From positions 1 to 61,214 of the forward strand of contig CAUJIN010000051.1 in NCBI GenBank assembly GCA_963205495.1: DNA of 61,214 bases. Direction: 5' to 3'. The position numbers and the translations under genes were made by a program. The notes beneath the pieces are model-generated. The model was not told the origin of the DNA and did not search any database. It saw only the letters and a program-made list of their open reading frames with translations. Position 1 is the first letter of the stretch; every line of letters starts with the position of its first letter. Below are positions 11,001-23,000 of this stretch, one piece after another. The stretch is from Pseudomonadota bacterium (GTDB lineage Bacteria > Pseudomonadota > Gammaproteobacteria > Xanthomonadales > Xanthomonadaceae).

Positions 11001-14000
11001 ATACCGGATCGCTCAGCTCGCTGAGGTTCCCGCGTCCGTCGACGGCCTGGACCCGGTAGTAGATTCGCTCGCCGAACGTCAGGCCGGTATGCACGAAGGT
11101 CGTCACCGGCACTTCGGCCAGCTGCCGGTACGAATCGGACGTCCCGGCTTCCTCGTGGCTGTAGAACAGGCGGTAGGAAACGGGTACCGGACCGGCCCCG
11201 GCCACCCATTCGACTTCCAGCGCAGGCTGTTCCGGCCGCGGGCTTGCGCGCAGGATCGTCGGCTTGCCCGGACCCTCGCGCGAGAAAACCAGCTCGACGG
11301 CGTTGGACGGATCGCTGCGGTTGCCTACCTGGTCCACCGCGTACACGACGTAGCGATGGGTGCCGTTGGGCAGCGACGCATCCCGGAAGGCGCGCGGCTG
11401 CCCGGCCTCGACCTGCGCGACCGTGGCGTCGCCGCGCACCAGCTCGTAGTGCGACAGGTCCGCGGCGGTAGACTCGGTCCATTCCAGCACGCCGTCGCCG
11501 TTTTCGAGGGTACCGCTCAGCACCACCGGATCGGGTGCCTGCGCGTCGCCGATTTCGGCAATCCAGGCGGCCGATCGCGCGCCCTCGAACCCGAGCGTGC
11601 TCAGCGCCGCGACGGCATATTCATGGCGCCCCTGGGGCGGCGCGTCGGCCGCGGACTCGCCTGCGGCGAACGCGCGCTCGCACAGGGAAATCTCGGCCAG
11701 CGCGACTTCGCCACCGTAGCTCTGGGTGCGCAGCAGGCGCAGCCGGAGCCGGTCGGTCGGATACGCGTCGGACAGGCGGATGAGCGACAGCGATCCCGCG
11801 CCGTTTCGCACCGACGCGATGCGGTTCCAGCGACCATCGAACCAGCCCTCCAGATCAAAGTCGCGCGCGCTGCTCTGGTCATCGCGCCACTGGATCCGGA
11901 CCACTCCCACCAAAGCGGGAACCGCCCACTCAAGCTCGAGCCGACCGTCGAGGCGGTCATCGAGCACATCCGCCTGCAGGTCCCAGGTAGTGGACGGATC
12001 GTCGTCCGTCACCTCTGGGACCGGATCGCCCAGGCTGGTGGCAATCACATCCTGCGACAGCGCAACATCGTCCTGCAGCGCCAGGCCATCGCGATAGACG
12101 CGATAGCCGGCAACGTCGGCACTGGCACTCGGGCTCCAGGTCAGTGCCACCGCCCCGCCGGCAACGCTTCCGTCCAGCTGCGCGGGAGGTTCGGGAACGA
12201 GTCCACGCGTCAGCCAGGTCACGGCCGGCAGGCTACGGTTGCCCTCCGCATCAAGCACGCGAAGTGCGATCTCGTTCGGGCCCGGGTCAAGGGCCAGGCC
12301 CTCGAACGTGAACGGCGCGAACGCGCCCACAGCACCGGGCTCCAGTTCGCGGACCCCGCCCGGGGATTCGATCCGCAGCTGGGCCTCGCCGCCCCGGCTG
12401 CCGCCGGTTCCCTTCAGGGCAGTCTGCCCCTCCGAAGTCGGAGTGTAGGGCGCCGGCCTGATCTGCGGAACGAACACGTGCGCCGTACTTTCCTCCGAGG
12501 GCTCGGAAACGTTTCCGTAGGTGTCCTGCGCGAAGACGCGATAGACGTACGCACCGACTTCCCGATCCGGGTCGACGAGGGCCAGGTCGGCGATCGGATC
12601 CGCATTCAGCGCGGTCCAGGTTCCATCCGGCTCCAGTCGCTCGACCAGATAGCCGGACAGATCGTCCTCGGTGTTGGCATCCCACTGCGCCGTCACCTCG
12701 TCGCCATCGGCGCGCGCGACGAGGCCGGTCGGCGGTGCGGGCGGCGTAAGGTCGGCGTATTCGACCTGGACGACCTGCGGCTGCGGGTCGACCAGGCCGC
12801 CTTCGTCGGTGGCGACCGCCGTCAGCTCGTACGGCCCGTACTCCAGGCCTTCCGGATCGAACGTCGTCCGCCAGGGCCGCTCGGTCAGCGGCGAGCCCAG
12901 GGGATTCCACGCGCTGTCGCCCAGCGCACGCCAGGCAAACCGGACCTCCGCGATATCGCGTTCGGGACTGTCGGCCGCCACTTCGATGGCGGCATCGAAC
13001 ACCAGGCCCTCCTGCGGACGCACGATTTCCACGTGCGGCGGGTTCTCGTCGCGGACCACGCTGGCCGGATCGGAAGGCAGGCTGATGTTGCCCGCCAGGT
13101 CGATCGCGTAGACGCGGTATACCAGTTCCCCGTCGGGGGGCCGCTGGTCCAGATACGCATTTTCGGGAATGGAATATGGGCGCAGGTCCGCAGGCAGGCT
13201 TCCGCTGAAGTCGACCAGGCTTCCGTTGCGGTACAGCAGATACCCCAAAAGATCCGGCTCGGTATTGGGATTCCAGTCCACCTGGACATCCGGCGACCGC
13301 AGCGTTGCGACCAGCCCGGTCGGCGCCGCCGGCGGCAGATTGTCGACGACGACCTCGACCTCGTCATGTGCCGTGTTCCCGGAGCGGTCCGCCCCCACCA
13401 GGCGCAGCCGCAGGACGGCGTCTTCGGGGAAGGCGCGCGTATCCCAGCGGTGCAGCAAACCGTTGCGGACCGGTGCCCCGCCCCGGTGCAACTGGTCGAT
13501 CGCGCCGGTATCCGAGTCGACCAGCAAAAGTTCGAACCAGTCGAAGTCGTCCTCGCTGTACGCGGTTCCGACAACCTCCACCAGTCCGCGAATCCGCTCG
13601 CCGTTGCCGGGGCGCGCAATCTCGACCTCCGGCGGGGTGCGGTCGATGCGGGCCGTCGCGATGTTGCTGGGCGCACTCTCGTTGCCCGCCTCGTCGACCG
13701 CCGTCACGAAGTACTTCCACGTGCCTTCGGGCACATCGACATCGAGCATCATGCGCGTCGGCAGCGGGGCACCGGTCAGGCGGGCGCCGTCTCGATACAC
13801 ATGGTATCCGGCCAGATCCGGAGCCTCCCCGCCCTGCCAGTTGAGCCGCACGTTGTAGCTGGCCTCGACGCTTGCCACCAGTCCCACCGGATTCGGCGGT
13901 GGGATCGTGTCGAGCGTCAGGCCGATCTCGTCGCTCGACTCCAGGCCCACGGCGTCCGTAACCACGAGGCGGATCCGCATCGCGCCCTGGACCGCGAGCT

Positions 14001-17000
14001 CGAACTCGGCCAGCCGCCCGTCCTGCACCGGCGCCTCGCCGACGAACGCGGTGGACCAGGCGCCAGCGGCCGCATTCACTGGTGTTGCTACGTCGATCCG
14101 GTACCGGGAGAAGTGGGCGTCGGTGGCGATTCCCTCGAGGACGATCCTCGACACCAGGGCGCCATCCGGCGGCGACTGGATCTTGGCTTCCGGCGGGGTC
14201 CCGTCCACGGTCACCGCCACCTCGGCAACCGCTTCGTTTCCGGCGCGGTCGACTGCCGTCAGCCGGAGCCGATAGTCGCCATCCGGGACTGCGGTTTTCC
14301 ACGCGTGCAGCAACGCCCCCACCGCGGCCTCAGTGCCCTCGGCCAGCAGCATCGGGCTCGCGGGATCCGATGCCCGGATCGCTTCCAGACGCCAGCTGCC
14401 GAAGTTCTCGTCCGTTGCGCTGCCGACGACTTCGACTTCCCGCCCGGTGCCGCCGATCACGAGTGCGCTCTCTTCCGGATCGATCAGGGCCACTTCCGGC
14501 GGCGTACAGTCCAGCGTGAAATCCCGCGTTTCCAGACTCCGATTCCCCGCCGCATCCAGCGCATGGATCTCGAGCCGGTACGGTCCTTCCGGCAGGAAAT
14601 CGAAGCTCGCAACTTCCACCGCGCCTTCCTGCTGCCCGTGCGCGCTGGCGGCGAGGTTGCCCTGCAGCCCAAGCAGAACAGCGTCGTAATCGACCAGATG
14701 TGCATCGGCGACCTCGAACGTCGCCGCGGCATCGCACTTGGCAAACGCACCCTCGGGCTGAATCGCCGAGATGGCGGGATACGTCGCATCCACCGCTACC
14801 GTCAGCTCAAGCTCATCTTCCACTCCCGCAAGCTCGGCGTCCTTGGCCTTGATGAGGACGCGATAGTCTCCGTCCCTCGCAATGCCATCCGGAAGCGCTC
14901 CATCCCAAGGAACCCGGAAAACCCCGGGCACGGCCGAAACGCCCGCCGTCAGGACCCGCGTCCCGCCCGGCCCGGCGCCGGACACCGAAATGTCCAGCAA
15001 TGCGGGACGTCGCAGCGTGACTTCCACTTCGCTGGCATCCAGCACCCCGTCGGCATTGGGCGAAAACAGCGTCGGGACGGTTCTGGCCGCATCGATGACC
15101 ACCGGCCGTTCGAGGAGAACGAACGGGCGGATGGTTTCGCTGCGGTTGCCCGCGGCGTCGCGGGCCCCCACTTTCACGAAGAACTGCCCGGTTGCGCCGT
15201 AGGTCGGCCACTGGTACAGGACCGTCGGATCCTGGACGCGACCCGAGCCGGAGAACAGCGTCTCCCACGGTCCGGAAGCACCGGGACCCACGGCCAGCTC
15301 GTAGTCGTCCGGATAAGCATCCCGTATCGACGCAATGAATTCGACCACCCCGACGCGCAGCTGCGCGCCTGCGGCAGGACTGACCAAGTCGAGCTCCGGA
15401 GAAACGCTGTCGATGGTCATGAGGTAACGAAGCGTTCGTACGTGACCGCAGTCGTCCTCCCCGCGGAACACCACCCCGTAGGTACCATCCTCCAGTCCGC
15501 CGCCCACCGCACTCCACGCGGGGGCAAAATTCCCGATGACGGCCGGCTCGTCAAAGAAGCGCGTCAGGGGGCTTCCGACAATCCCGTAGGACCTTTCGCG
15601 ACCTTCGGTGCGATAGATCTCACCGGTCACGCGCAGCGGTTCCTTGGTGCCCAGGAACCACTGCGCCGACGTGTGCTGCGCGGCCGGGTGGGAAGACAGC
15701 ATCACCCGGGTCAGGGGAGCCGGGCCAAAAACGGGTGTCGGAGTCCGGCGCTCGAACAGCTGGGCACCGGCATCCACGCGAACCTGGACCGTCGAGCACG
15801 CCTGCGCACCGGACCAGTCGATCGACCGCAGCCGGAGCGATACAGGCCCGTCGGGCGGCACCATTCCAAAATTCTCGTCCCGAAACCCGGGATCCATGAT
15901 TTTCAGGAGGGAGTCGGTCGCCACCTCTTCGGACATCGAATACTTCTCCGGCGCTATATAGCGGCCGTCCCAAGCTTCTCGATCACACCCATCTCCGGAG
16001 CCGCACACGTTTTCGTAGAGGAGCGGCAAACCGTCTCCGCTTGCAGCTTCCACGAGCCACTGCAGTTTCGAGCCCGTGGCAACATCCATACGAAGCGAAA
16101 TGCTCCCGCCTGTCGGATTGGTGCAGACCCTGTCCCCCGGGCCTGGTCGAAGGATTTGCGCATACGGCGGGCTGTGGTCCACCGGAAACAGCGCCAGCGT
16201 TTCTGCTTCATTTCCCGCCGCATTGGCATAGCGCAGCCGTACCGCGACTTCGCCTTCCGGCAGGTCCCGGGTCGGCACCACGACCCCAGTTTCCGGAAAA
16301 TCCCGGCCCATGCCTTCTGCCAGGGTGACAGGGCCGAATCGGGGGTCATCGAGCAGGAGAGCAAACTGTAAATCCGGACCTCTGCTCACGATATCGGAAG
16401 ACAGGCGCATCAGACCGGCGGGGGTCGCATCGCACGCTTCCACCGCGAGAACCCCGACTTTCAGGTCCAGTTTCGGCAGTGGGTCATCGCCCTTCTCGCA
16501 AAAGGCCAGGTCGATTTGAGAACTCCACTCCCGCTCGGCTCCGTCGACAAGCCGGAAAATGGCATACGCGGGAAGTTGAATGCCTTCCGGAATCTCGAAG
16601 CCGTAGACAACGGGATAGTCTCGGCCATCAGTATCTTTCGGTCGGAGAATCTGATTGGAACCATCCAGCAACTGGATATGCGGATCCTGATGGGGAGTGA
16701 CCAGATTCGCAAAAACCGAAAACGATCTGAGCAGGGGATCCACACAGCCTTCGCCGACCCCTCCGACGTCGAAAACAAACGCATTGGACTCCGTCACGCC
16801 ACTACCCGAATGCCTGCGCAGGCGCATCGCAATCTTCTGATTGTGGTATTGCGTCAGGTCGACGGAAGTCCGGTAAAGCGGCCCTTCGCTCTGCGCGGGC
16901 GTGAAATGGTGGATCGTACGCCAATCCAGCTCATCTTCCCCGCCCCGGCCCTCTTCCTCCTCATCTTCATCGTTGCTCGGAGGAAGAACGGCGAGGTCCA

Positions 17001-20000
17001 CCAGCACCTCGCCATCGGCTGAACCCGGATCGGCAGCCAGGAACACGGGGACATCCGATCTCGGTGCGACTAGGGTTCTTCGCCCACTGCTATGCGGTGG
17101 ACTGAAGTGATAGTGCTCCGGAATGCCGGTTGCATACGCGCTTTGGAAAGGTGGGGATTGCCAATAACTTCCCTCATAGCCCGGGAACTCGGCTCCTGAG
17201 AGGGAAAACAGCGGGCTCGGGGCAGGAAACTCGTGAATTGCCTCATTTCCCGCGCTGTCCACGGCAACGATGCGGTACCGGTGTTCCAACCTGGACACAA
17301 GCGGAAACCAGCGATTCTTCGAACCGAAACAGCCGGTTCTCCCGTTCCCGTAATCTGCCCAAACCGAACTACCGAGAAACTGTCGCTGGGACTTCAGCGT
17401 CGGCGCGATACTGCGCGAATTGCCGTAGTGGTCCTCCGCGCACGCCCAGAAAACGCCTGCCACCGGGGGATACGTATCCTCAAGCTCGCCCGTGATGGAC
17501 GGCGGCGTGATGTCCAGCAGGACCGGGACCGCAAAGCCGGACGACAGCTCGACCCGGTAGCGCCCCTCCGGCACCGGCGCCCCGTCGTTGTCGCGCCCAT
17601 CCCAGATCCACGTCTGCGGCCCCAGCTCGTTGGCACCGTAGGCACGGTCCTGTTCGTACACGATTCGCGCCGCCTCGTCGACGACGCGGAAGCGCTGCTC
17701 GGTGGCGCGCACCACCTCGAAATCCAGCTGCAGGAAATCCTGGACGCCATCCCCGTTCGGCGAGATCGACCGATGGTTCTGGACCAGCCGGACGATGGGA
17801 GAGCCGATATACACCTCACCCGACGCATAACGGCTGGTCCGGTTGCCGGCGCTGTCGGTGACCGTAAGGCGGAAGAGATACGCCCCGGCCGCCGCCGGTG
17901 CCCAGGTCATGAAGTCATCGAAGACCACTTCTTCGCGGGTCGCCGGAACCAGCGCGAGCCAGTCGTCGGGCGCGTTGATGTAGGCGTAGTCGATGCTGAA
18001 CCGTTCAAAATTGCGATCGGTCGCCAGCCCGGACAGCCGGATGGCTCGCCCGTCGCTGTTGGCGCGCAGAACCGCACTCATCCGGTCCAGAGTGCTGAAT
18101 GCCGCATCGAATCGACGCCGGTCCCCCGAGGTGTCCAGGGCAAGCCGCGATTCGCTGGGCCATGCATCCAGCAAGCCTGCCGCGTGAGCCCACGGCCGGG
18201 TCAGTCCCCCATCGACACGCTGGATCCGTCCGTCCTCGCGCAGCAGGGTCCCGTTGCGGTGGATGAACTGCGGCCAGGCCTCCGGAAGAACGACCGTTTC
18301 CGCGTCGCCCACCAGCTGCACCATCGGATAGCGCTCCTGGTCGGCGGGATCGACCAGCGGCCAGTGCGTCAGCCCTGCCTGGAACTGCACGCTGCCCGAC
18401 GCCGGAAGCCGCCAGAAGCCGACCGCACCCTCGCAATACCTCCCCCAATCGGAATACCCGTCCCACGCAGACACCACCTCTCCGTGGGTGAGATGGAACG
18501 CCTTCGCGATCGGATCGTAGGACGTGCGCTCGAATTTTCCTTTCTCGGCAAGATCGTCCCAGGAAGGGTTGATCGTACTCCCACAAAGATACCAATCCGG
18601 ACTGAGCAGCTCGGCGGAGATCCGCTCCGGGCTGACATAATCGTCAAGCTCGTCATACTCGCCGTGCAGCTCCACTGCCGGAATCGGACTTTGCGAAAGG
18701 GCCTGGCCCGTCGCGGCGAAACGCCTCAGCAGCCCGGCGGAGTAGTCCTGGATCCAGAGCTGCCCCAGCGACTCCATCCAGAACGGGCGCAGCTTCACGA
18801 CGTACGCCATGCCGTAGCCGCCTCCGGCCGGAGCCGCGGCCTTGGCCCTGCGCGCATCCGCTTCGTTGTCGGCACTTCCTGATCGATCCCGCGTTTCTTG
18901 ACCTGGCATGAAGGGAATACAGCTGCTGTCCCCCAGATCCACGTCGATCACGCGCTGCGCGTTGCCGGTTCGCAGGTCGAGGATGTCCACGTACTCCCGG
19001 TTGGGGACCACGACGTGGTGCAGCAGTCTGGGCACGCCCGGCTGCAGCTGGGTGCGACTGAAGCACGCGCCGTTCGGGACCGCCAGGTCCAGGTCCACCT
19101 GCGTCTGCGCCGCATCGGAGTGGACGAAGGTGGTCGGAAGCCCCCCGTCCCTCAGAAGCACGCCTTCCGGGTAGACTTCCTGCACGTATTCATAGTCGGA
19201 TCCACGCGCCAGAAGCGTGAGCGCACCAGTCGTCATATCGACGATCCAACGCTCGCCGTAATCGTAATACTCTGCAATCAGGGCGCGCTCATCATCAAAC
19301 GCCCCGAGAATCTTCGGAGCCCAGCCAACGGAAGCGGGGAACTCGAGCACCCGATACAGAGTGTTCGTCTCCAAAGGAGACTGGGACCACAGCGACCAGC
19401 GCGTTGCGCCCGACCCTCGCGGGGTTTCCTGCAATACCATCCACAGGTTACCCGCATGTGGGGAAAACTCCAGTTGCCATATATCCGCGCGCTGGAGATT
19501 GTTGGCCTGGGCGTAGCGATCAAGCCAGGGAACGGAGACGACCGACTCCACGCCGCCCATCAGCAGATGGCTTCGGAAAACACCGCGCTTGCGCGACTGG
19601 ATCGTGTTGTACGATGAGCCGACCGCGAATACGTACTCGTCGCCCGCGCTTCCTTCCGGCGTACGCTGCCAGGGATTTTCACTCTCGGGCAGGACGCGGG
19701 TGACGCCGCGGTCGGTGTGCACCGAATCCAGCGCCGTGGGGCGATTGGTGTCCAGTTCGACGTAGACGCGCTCCGACTCCCGGCCGTCCGCCATGCGCGC
19801 CAGGATCGCGTAGCTGCCGTCCGGCGCAACCGTTCCCTCGTCCGTGCGCCCATCCCAAGTTGCCGCGACCCGATCCTCCAGCCGGACCAAGGCACTGCCC
19901 AGATCGGCAACCGTATACCCGCGCAGGTCGCGGATCAGGACCGTTTCGACGTCGCTGGGCGCCAGGACAAACCACGCGGTGGTCCGATCACGGACGCCGT

Positions 20001-23000
20001 CTCCGTTGGGCGAGAAATGGAGCTCGCTGGTAAACGCGCTCCCGCTCTGCGTCGAGAGAGAAATCGTGGCTTCGTTGTTGGTTTCCCGATGCTCGCGCTC
20101 GAGGTTTTCCGGATCGACGAGCACCGTGAGCAGGCTGACCTCGGAAACCTGGCCGAACGTCCAGGTCCACTCCAGCTCGAAAGTGGCTCCCGGCTCCAGC
20201 CGAGGGACGGCCCGGGTCGGCAGCACTTCGGCGCTGCCCGGCGGCCCGTGCTCGAAGAGGCTGGCCTGCACGGCCTCGGTCGCCTGTTCACCGATGTTCG
20301 CCACCTCCACGGTGGCGCGCACCTGGGTCCCATAGACCGGCGCGCTTGGTTCGAGCCGGATGCCTCCGGCCTCCACCGCCAGATCGCCCAGTCGCCGGGC
20401 GATGGTCTCGCGCAGGCCGATGTTGTCGTCCTCGTTCCGCTCGGCGACTTCCGCCTCGCTGTCGGCCAGCACGAACAGGGTGGCATCCCCCCAGGCGGGG
20501 TAGTCGGGCACGTCGAGCTGGACTGCGGCAGAGCCGCCTCCGGCCAGGCCATCCTCGAAACGGGTTGCGGCCAGGCGCACGCCCCCGGCCCGCGGATCGC
20601 CGAGATACAGCGCCACGTTGAAGGCCTCGGCGTTGCCCTGGCCCAGGTTCCGGATCGTTGCGAGCACGGAGAGCGGCCGTCCCTCGCGCGGAGGGGCGGG
20701 ATCGAACTGGATCGACCCGAGCTCCACGACGAGGTTCGGCTCATTGCCGCTGCCGACCTGGACGGTCCACTCTGCCGCGTTGTTGGTCGCGTCGAGTTCG
20801 ACGATCGCGTCGTCCGGGTCTGCGACCAGCCTCAGCCGATGCTCCCCGCTGCGGTCGGGCCGCCACAGGAATTCGCGCTGGCTCGTCGAACCCGCCGGAA
20901 CCACGAGCGAGATCCGCTGCAGGCGCGCCCACTGCCCGGCGACCTCGCGTTCGAGTACCACATCCGCCGCGGGAGAATCCGCCGCGCCGTTGTTGCGGAT
21001 GCCGACGCGGATGCGCAGGTCATCGCCGTGGACGGGATGCTCGGGCGTGACCACGATGTCCTGCGGACGAATTTCAAGGTCAACGCCATCCCCGTAAGGA
21101 ATATCCAGGGTGAGCGTGTTGTTGGTTTCGCTGAATTCGACGATCGCATCGTGGGGATCGGCAATCAGCTCCAGCTGATGGGGGGCCAGTTCGGCGATCT
21201 GGAAGCTCAGCGAGAATGGCGTCATCCCGCTCGCCACCACCGCGACGGTCGTTCCCTGCAGTTCCACCCGCTCTTCGCCGTGGCGGCGATAAAGGGAAAG
21301 CGGGAGCGAGGCAATGGCCTGATTGCCCAGGTTGCGTACCACGCCGGCCACTGTGACGCCCTGGCCAAGATGGGTCACCTGCGGTGCCGAAACACTGACG
21401 TCCGGGGCATACAGCGCCGCATCGACGCCCGCGTATGCGGGCCGCACCGTGATTCCCAGTTCGGCGTAGTTGTCGTCCTCGCTTGCCTCGACCACGGCAT
21501 TGTCCACGTCGATCGCCGCCACCAGCGTCGTGACGCCCGCGATGTCCGCAGCCTCGACCGTCACCGTGGCGACGAGCGTCTCTCCGGGAAGCAGGGACGG
21601 AATCGGGTACGGCGCGCCCACGGGCGTGCCGCCGGCACCCGGGCGCGAATTGCGGAACCACTGCACGGCCGAGGCCGGGACGGATTGGCCACCGTTGTTG
21701 CGCACGCGGACGCGCAGGACCACGGGCTCGCCCAGCACGGGCTCGGCCGGGTTCGCTCCGAGTTCGGAGAGCGCGTAGTTGGGCTGCGTCTGCAGCGCAA
21801 GGCCCAGCAGAGAGGCCGAAGTGGCGTACACGCTGCCGCCCCAGTCGCCGTCGGCGCCCTGGCGCGCCAGGAGTCCCGCCAGGAGATTGGCGCGCAGTTC
21901 GAACGGCAGCTCCAGGATGCCGGCGTGCCGAAGCAGCTCCGCGGAGTCACCGATCGGCGTTCCGACTCCTGCCCCGAGTCGCTCCAGGAGCCAGGTCCTG
22001 GCCCTGCCTCCCGCGGCCTGGTGATCCGGGGACGAAGCCCGCAGCAGGGCACGCGCGGCGAGCGTGGAAACGCGTGCGCTCGGCACGCCACCGACGGTGT
22101 AGCCGAACCCTCCCTCTGCGCTCTGCACCAGCGCCAGGAAACCCAGGAGCCCGTCGCGGGTGGCCGCATCAAACAGCCCGCGATCCAGACTGGCGCGGAC
22201 GGCCAGCGCCGTATCGAGCACCGCGGACTGCCATCCGGGCAGCATCCCGACCCCGTTGGCCCGGCCCGGCTCGAGAAGCGCGAGATCTTCGGGCAGGGGA
22301 ACCATCGTGTTTTCGAACAGGCGCCAGGCGGCATCGTCCGCATGGCGCGGGTTCCTCTGCCCCAGCCATGCACGGCCGGCACCGATCGCCGGGTGATCCG
22401 GGGCCACCTGGGCCAGTGCCGCCAGAGCCATCGCGGTATCGCGCACCGAGGTTCCGGGCCGGTCCTCCCAGTGCCCGTCCACCCGCTGGCGGGCGGCAAG
22501 CCAGGCAACCCCCGCGCTCAGTGGATCGGCAGCAGGCTGGATCGGGGAACCGATCAGGGGCACCGGCGCGGCGATCGGGGCCTGGGTTACCGACCCCAGC
22601 CTGCCGATCGACATGCTGGCACGCCCGGCCGTGATCGACTGGAAGTAGGACTCGAATGCATGCCGGAAACGCTCCAGCTGGACGAAAACGGTCGGGTCCA
22701 CCGTTTCTCCCGGTCGCGTGAGCAGGACAAGCGCTGCATTGAATCGCCGCTGCGCCCGATCGGCATTGGGAACCCGCTCGCCTTCGGCATCGATCACCCA
22801 CTGGATCGGGATGGTCTGCAGTGTGCCGCCGGTTTCCATGCCGACGACAGGCACGGTGGTCGGATCGAGCGATGAATCCCGCACCAGCCGCATGGGGGGG
22901 ACTTCACTGGCATCGGCGAAGCCCGCGAGATAAAGATCCCAGGGACTCAGGCGCGCCCTGGCCTCGCTGATACGAAACTGCCCCGGCGCTGTTTCCTCCC

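Noticed and set aside
10150..16371. A 2073-codon open frame on the plus strand, antisense to the giant gene
   Set aside because: It is Arg/Gly/His/Pro-rich without any domain pattern and has no ribosome site. Long antisense frames are expected opposite GC-rich genes with strong third-position bias; the minus-strand protein is clearly real.
19717..22875. A 1052-codon plus-strand open frame antisense to the giant gene
   Set aside because: Same reasoning: low-complexity, basic translation with no recognisable family, opposite CARDB and barrel-like coding sequence.
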